Shown piece by piece: positions 7,618 to 15,923 of a stretch of DNA of 17,335 bases. The stretch is taken from assembly GCA_021157815.1 (NCBI GenBank), contig JAGGVT010000187.1, forward strand, positions 1-17,335, read 5' to 3'. The notes under the pieces are model-generated. The model was not told the origin of the DNA. It did not search any database and was given only the letters and a program-made list of their open reading frames with translations. The translations under genes were made by a program, and so were the position numbers. Source of the stretch: a bacterium. GTDB lineage: Bacteria > JAJVIF01 > JAGGVT01. Numbering within the stretch: position 1 is the stretch's first letter; each line of letters opens with the position of its first letter.

Positions 7618-8013
7618 ATGATTGAAATTAATGTAAAGACAACCAAAGCGCAGCAGTTTGTGAATATCACGGGTGATGTTGTGAAAATGGTCGCTGACAG
7701 CGGTGTGAAGGATGGTGAGGTTATGGTTTATGTTCCTCACACGACTGCCGGAGTAACGATTAACGAATCGGCTGACCCGGATGTTGTCAGGGATATTATC
7801 GCCACTCTCGACAAATTAATTCCTGTGCGGGGGGATTATCATCACGCGGAGGGAAATTCACACGCGCATATTAAATCGAGTTTGATGGGATGTTCGCAGA
7901 GAATTATCATAAGCGACGGCAGGCTGGTACTCGGCACATGGCAGGGGATATTTTTCTGTGAATTTGATGGGCCCCGCTCAAGGCGTGTTTATATCAGCGT
8001 TACGGGGAAATAA
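7618..8013 (+). CDS. YjbQ / UPF0047 family protein
   Basis: 131 residues, the full length of the YjbQ (UPF0047) family, a small trimeric cytoplasmic protein with a metal-binding site. Conserved blocks are HTTAGVTINESADPDV (41-56), HAEGNSHAHIKSSLMG (76-91) and LGTWQGIFFCEFDGPR (105-120); the histidines and acidic residues in the first two blocks form the likely metal site. E. coli YjbQ has been reported to show weak thiamine-phosphate synthase activity, but the physiological role of the family is unsettled. The ATG follows GGAG (7609-7612) by 5 bases. It is monocistronic, divergent from the hydrolase operon, and about 300 bases upstream of carA. No terminator follows its stop until 8246. Confidence 0.93.
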   Translation: MIEINVKTTKAQQFVNITGDVVKMVADSGVKDGEVMVYVPHTTAGVTINESADPDVVRDIIATLDKLIPVRGDYHHAEGNSHAHIKSSLMGCSQRIIISDGRLVLGTWQGIFFCEFDGPRSRRVYISVTGK

Positions 8014-8058
8014 TGACCGCGCGAAACAGGTTATTTAGCATCAATCGTAAAATAATGC

Positions 8059-8086
8059 TTGCATTTTCGCTTGTACGCTGTACAAT
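8059..8086 (+). promoter_or_regulatory. Promoter of the carA leader
   Basis: TTGCAT (8059-8064), 16-base spacer, TACAAT (8081-8086): two good hexamers. Predicted start is near 8093, giving a leader of about 220 bases before carA. No better promoter lies between the terminator at 8246-8273 and the carA ATG, which supports a transcribed leader. Confidence 0.5.
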
Positions 8087-8092
8087 GCTCGC

Positions 8093-8312
8093 AATTTGTA
8101 TCATAGCGTTAGATATAAATCAGACTTAATATTTACGGTTCCAGAAGTGATATGGAACCGGGCAAGACAACTCCCCTATTTATCAGGTTCCCACCAAAAG
8201 GGAACCATTCCCCCTCAAAAGGGAATACCCGATAAGAAATCAATTACCTTTCCTCATTGGAAAGGTTTTTTTTGGGTGTTTGCATTAAAATCTGCAGGAG
8301 GTCGATTCAATC
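8093..8312 (+). promoter_or_regulatory. Structured carA leader, candidate attenuator
   Basis: Three hairpins precede a terminator. H1 is CGGTTCC (8136-8142) / GGAACCG (8154-8160). H2 is GGTTCCC (8186-8192) / GGGAACC (8200-8206). H3 is ATTCCC (8207-8212) / GGGAAT (8221-8226). H1 and H2 share the same arm sequence, so the 3' arm of H1 could instead pair with the 5' arm of H2, giving mutually exclusive folds. This is the architecture of transcription attenuation. Control by pyrimidines or arginine is inferred from the downstream gene. I recognise no known riboswitch and no convincing PyrR site. Confidence 0.5.
8246..8273 (+). terminator. Intrinsic terminator just before carA
   Basis: A perfect 8-bp stem ACCTTTCC (8246-8253) / GGAAAGGT (8259-8266) with loop TCATT and eight T (8266-8273). 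It ends 39 bases before the carA ATG. It either ends the YjbQ transcript or acts as the conditional terminator of the carA leader; the lack of a promoter after it favours the second. Confidence 0.82.
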
Positions 8313-9458
8313 ATGTTCAAAACAGCTGTGCTCGCGCTTGAGGATGGAACGCATTTCAAGGGACGGGCATTCGGATCGGATGGTGAACGCGAGGGAGAAG
8401 TGATTTTCAACACGTCGATGATGGGATATCCGGAAGTGCTCACCGACCCATCATACATGGGGCAGATGCTCTGCATGACCTATCCGCTTATTGGGGATTA
8501 CGGAATCGCAATGGAGGATTTTGAATCACGCAAGGTTTTCCTGTCGGGTTTTATTGTTAAGGAGAAATCCAGAATCGCATCCAACTGGCGGTCGGGATGC
8601 ACACTTGATGAATTCCTCAAAAGCCAGAATGTTGTTGGAATCGAGGGAATCGACACGCGGCGGCTTGTCAGGCACATTCGGGAATCAGGCGCGATGAGAG
8701 GCGTGCTTTCAACTGTCGATCTCGACCCGGCAAGCCTGACCGAAAAGGCAAAAGCGATTCGCGAACTTACAGGATGCAATCTGGTGAGGGAAGTTACCTC
8801 CGAAAAGCCCTACAACTGGACTGAACACTTGCCTGAAACTGAGCCGCAAAAGGCTGAATTCAATGTTGTGGCATACGATTTCGGAATCAAGTACAACATC
8901 CTTCGAAGCCTTGCCAGCCAGGGCTGCCATGTAACAGTGGTTCCAGCGACAACGTCCGCGGAGGATGCCCTTGCGATGAATCCTGACGGCATATTCCTGT
9001 CAAACGGCCCCGGCGATCCGCAGGCGGTGCCGCATATCGTAAGTGAAATAAAAAAACTAATCGGCAAAAAACCAATCTTTGGAATTTGTCTTGGCCACCA
9101 AATACTTGGGCTGACATTCGGATGCTCATCGTACAAATTAAAATTCGGGCATCACGGCAGCAACCAGCCTGTAATGCGTCTCGACACAAGACAGATTGAA
9201 ATAACAACGCAGAATCACGGTTTTGCGATTGACGCCGACTCAATCGATGACAACAAACTCGAGGTTACTCATGTCAACCTTAACGACAAGACAATCGAGG
9301 GATTTGCGCATATTGAAATGCCGGTGTTCTCGGTTCAGTATCATCCGGAGGCGGGACCCGGTCCGCACGATTCGCGATATCTTTTTGACAGGTTCGCGCA
9401 AATGATGCGAACCGGCCAGCCTGTTGGAACGCGGACAGCCTTGTCCGCAACCGTTTAA
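8313..9458 (+). CDS. carA: Carbamoyl-phosphate synthase small subunit
   Basis: Glutamine-hydrolysing subunit of carbamoyl-phosphate synthetase. It releases ammonia from glutamine and passes it through an internal tunnel to CarB. It has 381 residues, the usual length. Residues 1-150 are the CarA-specific N-terminal domain ([20 protein letters not shown] region; [12 protein letters not shown] at 112-123). Residues 185-365 are the class I glutamine amidotransferase domain, with the nucleophile Cys259 in FGICLGHQ and the His344/Glu346 pair in [13 protein letters not shown]. The ATG follows a strong AGGAGGT (8296-8302) with a 10-base spacer. It is the first gene of carAB and lies directly behind the structured leader and terminator. 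carB follows after 264 bases instead of the usual tight junction, because a palindromic repeat lies between. Confidence 0.98.
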   Translation: MFKTAVLALEDGTHFKGRAFGSDGEREGEVIFNTSMMGYPEVLTDPSYMGQMLCMTYPLIGDYGIAMEDFESRKVFLSGFIVKEKSRIASNWRSGCTLDEFLKSQNVVGIEGIDTRRLVRHIRESGAMRGVLSTVDLDPASLTEKAKAIRELTGCNLVREVTSEKPYNWTEHLPETEPQKAEFNVVAYDFGIKYNILRSLASQGCHVTVVPATTSAEDALAMNPDGIFLSNGPGDPQAVPHIVSEIKKLIGKKPIFGICLGHQILGLTFGCSSYKLKFGHHGSNQPVMRLDTRQIEITTQNHGFAIDADSIDDNKLEVTHVNLNDKTIEGFAHIEMPVFSVQYHPEAGPGPHDSRYLFDRFAQMMRTGQPVGTRTALSATV

Positions 9459-9622
9459 TCGCTTCTGAAAAATTTGGGAAACTGTTGTTCAAGAAGGCCA
9501 TAAGATAATGCTGAGCAAATTAAGTTGCATGGATTTTAACAAATTGTTGGATTTTCGCAGGGGCGCTGCCTGGAAGCTGTCTCAGAACCCTGATTTATTC
9601 TTTGGATTAAAACAGGACGTTG

Positions 9623-9702
9623 TTGTGGTGCAGGCATCCTGCCTGCATCTTGAGCCGTAACTTGAGATGTTAATAGATGCAGGCAAGATGCCTGCACCAC
9701 AA
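9623..9702. repeat. Long palindrome between carA and carB
   Basis: The 28-base arms 9623-9650 (begins TTGTGGTGCAGGCATCCTGC) and 9675-9702 are inverted copies with one mismatch and a 24-base loop. Each arm is itself built of GCAGGCAT-type inverted units. It is the GGTGCAGGCAT kind of dispersed repeat, here placed inside the car operon. No T run follows, so it is not a standard terminator. The remainder of 9459-9622 shows no gene. Confidence 0.85.
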
Positions 9703-9722
9703 ATTACTAGATAAAGGAAAAT

Positions 9723-12700
9723 ATGCCAAAGCGAACTGATCTGAAAAAAATAGCAGTCATTGGGGCGGGACCGATAATAATCGGCCAGGCATGCGAGTTT
9801 GACTATTCCGGAACACAGGCGTGCAAAGCCCTTAAAGAGGAGGGCTATGAAGTTGTTCTTGTTAATTCGAATCCCGCGACAATCATGACCGACCCGCAGA
9901 TTGTCGAAAGCACATATATAGAGCCGATTACACCTGAAATGCTGGCGATTATTCTGCACAAGGAGCGACCGGACGCTATCCTCCCCACCTTAGGAGGGCA
10001 GACTGCTCTCAATGTGGCATTTCAACTGGCAGATTCAGGAGTGCTTGATGAACTCGGAATTGAAATGATAGGCGCGAATCGCGAGGTGATTCAACGCGCG
10101 GAGGACAGGTATGCTTTTAGAACCGCCATGCGTGATGCGGGAATCGACCTGCCTCATTCCGAACTCGCGCGGTCAATGGATGAAGCGTTTGACGCGCTTG
10201 AAATAATCGGGCTTCCATGCATTATTCGCCCGGCTTTCACACTCGGAGGAACGGGAGGAGGAATCGCGAAAACCGCAAGTGAATTCGAACAGATAGCATC
10301 CGGCGGACTTCAAGCCAGCATGGTTTCGGAAATTCTGATTGAGGAATCGCTTGAGGGATGGAAGGAATTCGAGGTCGAGGTCATGCGCGACAACAAAGAT
10401 AACGTTGTGATTGTCTGCTCGATTGAGAATCTTGACCCAATGGGAATTCACACGGGCGACTCAATCACGGTCGCGCCGATTCAGACTATGACCGACCGCG
10501 AATACCAGAAACTTCGCAACTGGTCAATAGACATCATCAGAATCATCGGAGTTGAAACCGGAGGATGCAATATTCAATTCGCGCAGAATCCGGTTGACGG
10601 CCGTCTTGTTGTAATCGAGATGAACCCCCGCGTTTCGAGATCATCAGCGCTGGCATCCAAAGCGACCGGTTTTCCAATCGCAAAAATCGCGGCAAAAGTG
10701 GCGATAGGATACACGCTGGATGAATTGCCTAACGATATAACAGGCGAAACACAAGCCTGTTTCGAGCCGACAATCGATTACTGCGTGGTTAAAATCCCCA
10801 GATTCACGTTTGAGAAATTCCCCAACGCCAGCGACACGATAAGCATCCAAATGAAATCAGTCGGAGAGGTAATGGCAATCGGGCGCACGTTCAAGGAATC
10901 CCTGCAGAAAGGATTGCGCTCGATGGAAACAGGCCGATTCGGGCTTGGCGCGGATGGCAGGGATTTGGACTGGCAGGCGATGGATATCGAAACGATAATT
11001 AACAAATTAAAAGTACCAAACCGCGACAGGCTTTTTTACCTGCGGTACGCAATGAAACGCGGCATAAGCACAGATGAATTATTTGAACACACTGGAATTG
11101 ATCCGTGGTTTCTCGATAATATCAAAGAGATTGTTGAAACTGAGGAATCGCTGATTGGGAAAAAACTGTCCGACCTTTCTGATGATGAGCTCAAATGGGT
11201 AAAAGGAATGGGTTTCTCGGATGTTCAGCTTGCTCACCTTCTGGAATCGGATGAAAACACGATTCGCGAGGAACGCCTGAAACGCGGAGTCGAGGCCGTT
11301 TATAAACTGGTCGATACATGCGGCGCTGAATTCGAGGCACAAACGCCATATTACTATTCAACCTATGAAGAAGAGGATGAAACTCGATCTTCAGACAAAG
11401 AGAAAATTCTAATTCTTGGCGGAGGGCCAAACCGAATCGGGCAGGGAATTGAATTCGACTACTGCTGCTGCCATGCGTCAATAGCGTCGCGTGAGATTGA
11501 TTATGAATCAATCATGATTAACTGCAATCCCGAAACGGTATCCACCGATTACGACACATCCGACCGGCTCTATTTCGAGCCGCTCACACTTGAGGATGTT
11601 CTTTCTGTAATCCGGCGTGAGAAACCAAAAGGAGTAATAGTCCAATTCGGCGGACAAACTCCGTTAAATATCGCGCATCGGCTGGAACAGGCTGGCGTGA
11701 AAATACTGGGAACATCAGTCAAATCGATTGCCCGTGCCGAGGACAGGGAACAATTTTCCGCGCTGCTTGATAAACTCAAATTAAGGCAGACTCCAAACGC
11801 GACATCGGCCAACCTGGAGAAAGCCCTTGAACATGCAGAGAGAATCGGCTATCCGGTGCTGATGCGTCCCAGTTTCGTTCTTGGCGGCGCAAAGATGGAG
11901 GTTGTAAGCAACGCCGGCATGCTGCGGCAATACTGGACAGAACTCATACAGTACTGCGGTAATGCCGATGTGAACATCAGCGATGACCGTCCAATCCTGA
12001 TTGACAAATTCCTTGAAAGCGCGATTGAAATTGATGTCGATGCCATTTGCGATGGCCATGATGTGTATATCGCTGGAATAATGGAACACATCGAGGAAGC
12101 GGGAATACATTCAGGTGATTCATCATGCGTGCTGCCGCCGATTACTCTTTCACCTGAAACGATTGATGAACTCAGGGAATCGACTCGCAAGCTGGCGATT
12201 GAACTAAATATCATCGGTCTAATGAACATGCAATACGCGATAAAGGACAATGAGATTTACGTGCTCGAGGTCAATCCGCGGGCATCCAGAACAGTTCCCT
12301 TTGTCAGCAAGGTAACATCGATACCGGTAGCGAAAATGGCGGCCAGAGTCATTTTGGGAGATTCTCTTGAACGACTTGGATTGAAAGGAAATCCGGTGAT
12401 GCATCACGTCGGCGTTAAATCACCGGTGTTTCCATGGACACGATTCCCGGGAACGGATACGATTCTGGGGCCTGAAATGAAATCGACAGGCGAGGTGATG
12501 GGGATAGACACATCGTTCCCAATGGCGTTCGCGAAAAGCCAACTCGCGGTTGGAATTAAAATTCCACTTTCTGGAAAGGCGTTTTTATCAGTAAGAGACA
12601 GCGACAAGCCCCGTATCCATGAAATCGCAAGGCAGCTTTATGAGATTGGATTTCATCTTGTCGCCACTGATGGCACAGCCAGATTCATTCTGGAGAACCA

Positions 12701-12989
12701 GATTCCGGTTGAAACAATCAGGAAAATTTACGAGGGGGAATCGCCGAATATCATCGATAATATATTTAGCGGTGATGTTCAGCTTATTATCAACACGCCA
12801 TCCGAGAAAACTCCGTTGCTGGATGAGGTGTCGATACGCACAAACGCGACCTCTCACAATATTCCGCTTTTTACAACAATGTCAGGCGCTCGCGCTATAA
12901 TAGAGGCAATCCGGGAATTAAAAAAGACAAAGAATATTTCGGTTACATCACTTCAGGAATTTCACAAAGCGGTTGAGATGGTGGAGTGA
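9723..12989 (+). CDS. carB: Carbamoyl-phosphate synthase large subunit
   Basis: 1088 residues, full length. It makes carbamoyl phosphate from bicarbonate, ammonia from CarA and two ATP, feeding pyrimidine and arginine synthesis. Two homologous synthetase halves are visible. The first opens with [20 protein letters not shown] (about 11-30) and carries an ATP-grasp domain with [13 protein letters not shown]. The second opens with [18 protein letters not shown] (about 562) and carries [13 protein letters not shown]. The oligomerisation region lies between them (about 400-550). The last 145 residues form the MGS-like allosteric domain ([22 protein letters not shown]), which in relatives binds effectors such as UMP or IMP. 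The ATG follows AAAGGA (9713-9718) closely. Separate start signals after the palindrome suggest translation independent of carA. No intrinsic terminator directly follows. Confidence 0.99.
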   Translation: MPKRTDLKKIAVIGAGPIIIGQACEFDYSGTQACKALKEEGYEVVLVNSNPATIMTDPQIVESTYIEPITPEMLAIILHKERPDAILPTLGGQTALNVAFQLADSGVLDELGIEMIGANREVIQRAEDRYAFRTAMRDAGIDLPHSELARSMDEAFDALEIIGLPCIIRPAFTLGGTGGGIAKTASEFEQIASGGLQASMVSEILIEESLEGWKEFEVEVMRDNKDNVVIVCSIENLDPMGIHTGDSITVAPIQTMTDREYQKLRNWSIDIIRIIGVETGGCNIQFAQNPVDGRLVVIEMNPRVSRSSALASKATGFPIAKIAAKVAIGYTLDELPNDITGETQACFEPTIDYCVVKIPRFTFEKFPNASDTISIQMKSVGEVMAIGRTFKESLQKGLRSMETGRFGLGADGRDLDWQAMDIETIINKLKVPNRDRLFYLRYAMKRGISTDELFEHTGIDPWFLDNIKEIVETEESLIGKKLSDLSDDELKWVKGMGFSDVQLAHLLESDENTIREERLKRGVEAVYKLVDTCGAEFEAQTPYYYSTYEEEDETRSSDKEKILILGGGPNRIGQGIEFDYCCCHASIASREIDYESIMINCNPETVSTDYDTSDRLYFEPLTLEDVLSVIRREKPKGVIVQFGGQTPLNIAHRLEQAGVKILGTSVKSIARAEDREQFSALLDKLKLRQTPNATSANLEKALEHAERIGYPVLMRPSFVLGGAKMEVVSNAGMLRQYWTELIQYCGNADVNISDDRPILIDKFLESAIEIDVDAICDGHDVYIAGIMEHIEEAGIHSGDSSCVLPPITLSPETIDELRESTRKLAIELNIIGLMNMQYAIKDNEIYVLEVNPRASRTVPFVSKVTSIPVAKMAARVILGDSLERLGLKGNPVMHHVGVKSPVFPWTRFPGTDTILGPEMKSTGEVMGIDTSFPMAFAKSQLAVGIKIPLSGKAFLSVRDSDKPRIHEIARQLYEIGFHLVATDGTARFILENQIPVETIRKIYEGESPNIIDNIFSGDVQLIINTPSEKTPLLDEVSIRTNATSHNIPLFTTMSGARAIIEAIRELKKTKNISVTSLQEFHKAVEMVE

Positions 12990-13074
12990 GAGTATCTCGA
13001 TAAAATAACGCCATGATTTAGAGGATGTCGGAAAAGCATATTAATACTAAAATATACCAATTTTCTGATAACTT

Positions 13075-13180
13075 TCGGGTGCTGCCCACACATCACGTCT
13101 TTTTGTGATTTGTGGGTGAAACGTGCAACTTCGCAGCATTGCACCCATAAAGCCCGGAGGGCTTCATGGGCGGCACCCGA
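13075..13180. repeat. Cloverleaf-like structured repeat
   Basis: An outer 14-base stem TCGGGTGCTGCCCA (13075-13088) / TGGGCGGCACCCGA (13167-13180) has one G-T wobble and encloses three hairpins. These are CCCACACATCAC / GTGATTTGTGGG (13085-13096, 13105-13116), GTGCAA / TTGCAC (13123-13128, 13139-13144), and CCCAT plus AAGCCC / GGGCTT plus ATGGG (13144-13155, 13159-13170). The fold can form on both strands. There is no tRNA consensus. It is either a structured dispersed repeat or a small RNA gene. It sits between carB and the convergent hydrolase gene. Confidence 0.7.
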
Positions 13181-13189
13181 AGTATGAAG

Positions 13190-13217
13190 ATAGCAGATGG
13201 TTAAAACCATCTGCTAT
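13190..13217. repeat. Near-perfect 28-base palindrome
   Basis: ATAGCAGATGGTT (13190-13202) and AACCATCTGCTAT (13205-13217) are perfect inverted copies around AA. It begins 7 bases past the nicotinamidase-like stop on the minus strand. No T run follows on either strand, so termination would be non-canonical. It may act as a 3' mRNA-stabilising stem or be a repeat. Confidence 0.7.
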
Positions 13218-13223
13218 TCAATA

Positions 13224-13814
13224 TTACAATATTTTTTCAACATCATCCGTTTTAATAAAAACAACACCTGCGCTTTTCATTTCGTTTATCGCTTCAGCGC
13301 CGGTTTCAGGAGTAACCGCGGTTATGGCATCCTCGACAACATAAGTCTCATATCCTTTTTCGACAAGACCAAGCGCGGCGGCTTTGACACAGTAATCGGT
13401 CGCGACTCCAAAAACAATCGCCCTTTTGAAATCGAGTTCCTCCAGAATTCGTTCAGTGTTCGGATTGCCGAACATCGAAAACACAGTCTTCTCAAATATG
13501 ATTTGCTGCGCTGATAACCCGCCATCGTCTGCGTTCTCGCGATTTTCAATATGAAAATTATCCGCGAGAATTGTCTCCGGGATTTTCTCCCATCCAAATT
13601 CACCTTTGATGCAGTGAGGAGGGAAAGTGTCGAATTCAGGATCATCGAACGGATGAGCATCAACGGATGCCACAATTCTGATGCCTTTATCAGAAGCGAT
13701 ACGCATAAGCTTGATGAAATTTGGAATTAGTTTATCAGCATCCGGCACATAGAGATTGCCGTACGGCATGATGAAATCATTTTGCGTGTCGATATCGAAA
13801 AATACTGTGTTCAT
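13224..13814 (-). CDS. Nicotinamidase-like cysteine hydrolase
   Basis: 196 residues, isochorismatase/nicotinamidase fold. The catalytic triad is visible: Asp9 in DIDTQNDF, Lys109 in FEKTVFSMF and Cys142 in GVATDYCVKA, with the family's cis-peptide VAT just before it. Metal-site candidates are Asp52 and His54 in VDAHP and His67 in FPPHC. The extra histidine of classical PncA (SxDWHPxxH pattern) is replaced by an acidic stretch FDDPEFD, so the substrate could be nicotinamide or another amide. If a nicotinamidase, it would convert nicotinamide to nicotinate for NAD salvage. The start ATG lies only 2 bases after the rlmB stop, so the two are co-transcribed and probably translationally coupled; GGAAGG inside the rlmB end can serve as ribosome site. 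The functional link to rlmB is not obvious. Confidence 0.88.
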   Translation of the reverse strand: MNTVFFDIDTQNDFIMPYGNLYVPDADKLIPNFIKLMRIASDKGIRIVASVDAHPFDDPEFDTFPPHCIKGEFGWEKIPETILADNFHIENRENADDGGLSAQQIIFEKTVFSMFGNPNTERILEELDFKRAIVFGVATDYCVKAAALGLVEKGYETYVVEDAITAVTPETGAEAINEMKSAGVVFIKTDDVEKIL

Positions 13815-13816
13815 GA

Positions 13817-14611
13817 TTATTTGCTACCTTCCGATGCTTTATGCAGTAAGATTGCGCTCGCGGCTGATACGTTCAACGATTCGACATCACCAGTAATTTT
13901 GATTCTTATCGTGTAATCGCACTCCTTTAAAAGAAGAGGCGGCACTCCCTTCGACTCCCCCCCAATGATTATTACAGAGCGTTTGGGAAATTCAAAACCT
14001 GAAATATCAGTGTGTGCATTGGAGTCCGAGCCGACCAGCCAGAAATCGTTTTCTTTCAATTCGTTAACCGCGTTACGCAAACTCGGAACCAGCGTTACGG
14101 GTACAAGTCCCAAAGTTCCAGCGCTTGTTTTTGCGACTGTCGCATTCACAGATGCCGAGCGCTTTTTGGGGATGATGACGCCTGCAATTCCAAACGCAGC
14201 GGCGGATCGCAATATCGCTCCCAGATTGCCCGGATCCTCAAGATGCGCCAGAACCAGAATACATGCCGATTCCCGCGCTTTGACAAGCTGAACAAGTGAA
14301 TTGAAATCGGTATATTCAAACCTATCAACCTCTGCAAGCACACCCTGATGATTGCTTCTGCCCAGTCGGGAAGTGAGATATTCTGAATCAACCGCGCTAA
14401 GAGGTATGCCCTTTTCATCGCATACACGGCGCAGTTCGAACAGGAAACTCTTTTGCTCGATGCCATCATAAAAATAGACGCGTTTGACAATCTGGCGTTT
14501 CAACGCCTCTATTACCGGGTGACGACCGTAGATTATTTCCTCACGCTGGCTTGTTTTCTCGTGCTGGCGTGTTTTTTCTCGTTCCTGTTTCTTGCCGTTT
14601 TTGTTTGCCAT
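13817..14611 (-). CDS. rlmB: 23S rRNA 2'-O-methyltransferase, RlmB/TrmH (SPOUT) family
   Basis: 264 residues. SAM-dependent SPOUT methyltransferase that in E. coli methylates the ribose of G2251 in the peptidyl-transferase P loop of 23S rRNA. Residues 1-24 are a charged Lys/Arg/Glu-rich tail. Residues 25-98 are the substrate-binding domain (IIYGRHPVIEAL, LGRSNHQGVLAEV). Residues 118-260 are the trefoil-knot domain with motif 1 LEDPGNLGAILRSAAAFG (124-141), motif 2 IIGGESKGVPPLLLKECD (215-232) and motif 3 IRIKITGDVESLNVSAASA (235-253). All three motifs are intact. Close relatives (TrmH group 3) can target other sites, so G2251 specificity is inferred. It is the first gene of a two-gene unit with the nicotinamidase-like gene. 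No good Shine-Dalgarno precedes the ATG at 14611, and the predicted transcription start lies only about 3 bases upstream. Confidence 0.95.
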   Translation of the reverse strand: MANKNGKKQEREKTRQHEKTSQREEIIYGRHPVIEALKRQIVKRVYFYDGIEQKSFLFELRRVCDEKGIPLSAVDSEYLTSRLGRSNHQGVLAEVDRFEYTDFNSLVQLVKARESACILVLAHLEDPGNLGAILRSAAAFGIAGVIIPKKRSASVNATVAKTSAGTLGLVPVTLVPSLRNAVNELKENDFWLVGSDSNAHTDISGFEFPKRSVIIIGGESKGVPPLLLKECDYTIRIKITGDVESLNVSAASAILLHKASEGSK

Positions 14612-14620
14612 TCCAAGCTA

Positions 14621-14649
14621 ATTATATTCATAATAAATGAGGAATTGAA
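14621..14649 (-). promoter_or_regulatory. Promoter of rlmB
   Basis: On the minus strand TTCAAT (14649-14644), 17-base spacer, perfect TATAAT (14626-14621). Both hexamers and the spacing are identical to the ruvB promoter. Predicted start is near 14614, almost at the rlmB ATG. Confidence 0.5.
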
Positions 14650-14680
14650 AGCTCAATTAACATGGCTTATCATCATGATG

Positions 14681-14734
14681 ATAATTTGGCTTTGAAATAA
14701 ACCGTGTATGTTGAGTATAGATTGAATAAAAAAA
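14681..14734 (+). repeat. Dispersed 54-bp repeat, copy 1
   Basis: Aligns without gaps to 17001-17054, with about 43 of 54 bases identical. The conserved core is TTTGGCT, ATAAA, CGTGT, TGAGT, TAGATTGA, then seven A. Its A run is also the left end of the 112-bp element copy B. Confidence 0.7.
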
Positions 14735-14841
14735 GGGGATTGTCCCAGCCACTTTTATTAATGCGATAAACACTGGGGTTATTAATGAGGCTCATTGAAA
14801 TCATATAGTTTAAAGCCTCATGTGGACTGTCCTTTTTTTTT
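14728..14841. mobile_element. 112-bp palindrome-ended element, copy B
   Basis: The left end has A7 then GGGGATTGTCC (14728-14745); the right end has GGACTGTCC then T9 (14824-14841). Inside, ATGAGGCT (from 14785) pairs with AGCCTCAT (14814-14821). Ends, length and the AAGCCTC / GGACTGTCC right half match copy A at 4868-4979. It is non-coding. The right end could also act as a terminator-like hairpin, but neither neighbouring gene needs one there. Confidence 0.6.
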
Positions 14842-14908
14842 GCGTGGAGACAATACCCCAAATTATTTGTTGGAGCGCCAGGAATTTCAATAGATATTGG
14901 AGTAATAT

Positions 14909-15784
14909 TTGCAAAAACGCAACGCGATAATAATAATCAATCCGACCGCTGGAAAGGGAAATTTCCGCGATATCCTGCCATTGCTTGAGGAGAAGATGAA
15001 CGCCGCCGGATGGAGGTATGAAATCGCTATTCCCCAAAACAGGGATGAAACCCGCCAGGCTGCTAAATCTTCATTTGAAAAGGGGTTCGATACGATTGTC
15101 GCAGCCGGGGGTGATGGCACTGTTCACGATATCGTGAAGGGAATCAATCTTGAAAAGCAGTCGCTGGGAATAATACCGCTCGGCTCGGGCAATGATATTT
15201 TCCGCATGTTGAAAATAAAAATCGATCCCGTGGCTGCGATTGATAACCTAATCAACGGCGATGACTGGAAAATCGATGTGGGGATTATCAACGGCAAACG
15301 GTTTTTGAATACGGCTGGAATCGGGATTGATTCCGAAACGCTTATTGTCAGGCGTGAAACAAAGGGTTTCGTAAAGCGAAATTATGTCCTGCTGTTTTTG
15401 AAAACCCTGAGTCGCCTTAAGCCCGTTCATATCAGGATAACCGCAGATGGCACTGTTATCGATGATGAATTCATGTGGGTGATAGCATGCAATAATAATT
15501 ACATCGGCGGCGGGATGTTGATTGCGCCCAACGCAATTCATGATGACGGCCTGCTCGATTTAATTCTGATTCGCAAGATGTCGAAATTCAAAATGGTTTA
15601 TTGCATTCCGTCGATTTTCAAAGGCTCGTTTGTAAACATGCGCGAAGTAACGGAGATAAGAGCGTCGGAGATTACGTTCGAAACTGATACTCCGTGTGAG
15701 ATGGGCGTCGATGGCGATCTTCCAGTTAAAACTCCGGCGACTATTTCTATCCTTCCTCGCGCGTTATCATTGATTAAATCATGA
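14909..15784 (+). CDS. Diacylglycerol/lipid kinase family protein (DagK/YegS type)
   Basis: 291 residues, normal for the family. It transfers ATP phosphate to a lipid such as diacylglycerol at the inner face of the cytoplasmic membrane, recycling phospholipid breakdown products. Visible motifs are IIIINPTAGKG (7-17), the nucleotide-binding GGDGTVHDIV (67-76), IPLGSGNDIFR (89-99), GGGMLIAPNAIHDDGLLDL (200-218) and EMGVDGDLP (264-272). All key glycines and acidic residues are present. The start is TTG at 14909, chosen because GGAG (14899-14902) lies 6 bases upstream and the protein then begins at the usual distance from NPTAGKG. Substrate choice between DgkB-type diacylglycerol and YegS-type phosphatidylglycerol is not decidable here. 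It is divergent from rlmB and followed by ruvB, which has its own promoter. Confidence 0.93.
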   Translation: MQKRNAIIIINPTAGKGNFRDILPLLEEKMNAAGWRYEIAIPQNRDETRQAAKSSFEKGFDTIVAAGGDGTVHDIVKGINLEKQSLGIIPLGSGNDIFRMLKIKIDPVAAIDNLINGDDWKIDVGIINGKRFLNTAGIGIDSETLIVRRETKGFVKRNYVLLFLKTLSRLKPVHIRITADGTVIDDEFMWVIACNNNYIGGGMLIAPNAIHDDGLLDLILIRKMSKFKMVYCIPSIFKGSFVNMREVTEIRASEITFETDTPCEMGVDGDLPVKTPATISILPRALSLIKS

Positions 15785-15824
15785 TGTTGAGCAGTGCATA
15801 TAGTGTGTGTAAGCACCATGATAA

Positions 15825-15849
15825 ATCATTGTGATATTTTCACAATGAT
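15825..15849. repeat. Inverted repeat between lipid kinase and ruvB
   Basis: ATCATTGTGA (15825-15834) and TCACAATGAT (15840-15849) are perfect inverted copies with loop TATTT. No T run follows, so it is a weak terminator candidate. The position, 16 bases upstream of the ruvB -35 box, and the AT-rich dyad would also suit a regulator site. I cannot tell these apart. Confidence 0.5.
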
Positions 15850-15864
15850 ATTTCAACATAGCTC

Positions 15865-15893
15865 TTCAATCACTAAACAAATGGTGATATAAT
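15865..15893 (+). promoter_or_regulatory. ruvB: Promoter of ruvB
   Basis: TTCAAT (15865-15870), 17-base spacer, perfect TATAAT (15888-15893) with TGA directly before it (extended -10). Predicted start near 15900 leaves too little leader for the GTG at 15906, but places GAGG (15908-15911) ahead of the ATG at 15924. Confidence 0.65.
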
Positions 15894-15923
15894 CAGTCAA
15901 TCTTTGTGAGGTTGATTAAACCT

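Noticed and set aside
8096-8341. 81-codon TTG-start frame across the carA leader
   Set aside because: It runs through three hairpins and the terminator, overlaps the carA start, and has no ribosome site or recognisable protein features.
8887-9243. Antisense frames over carA and carB
   Set aside because: They are shadows of strongly conserved coding sequence in the other frame, with no ribosome sites or family resemblance.
13075-13180. tRNA gene
   Set aside because: The cloverleaf outline is suggestive, but there is no 7-bp acceptor with CCA-side geometry, no GGTTCGAATCC-type T arm and no anticodon loop of the right size.
15906-15923. GTG start for ruvB
   Set aside because: It lies about 6 bases from the predicted transcription start without a ribosome site; the ATG at 15924 fits homologues and has GAGG upstream.
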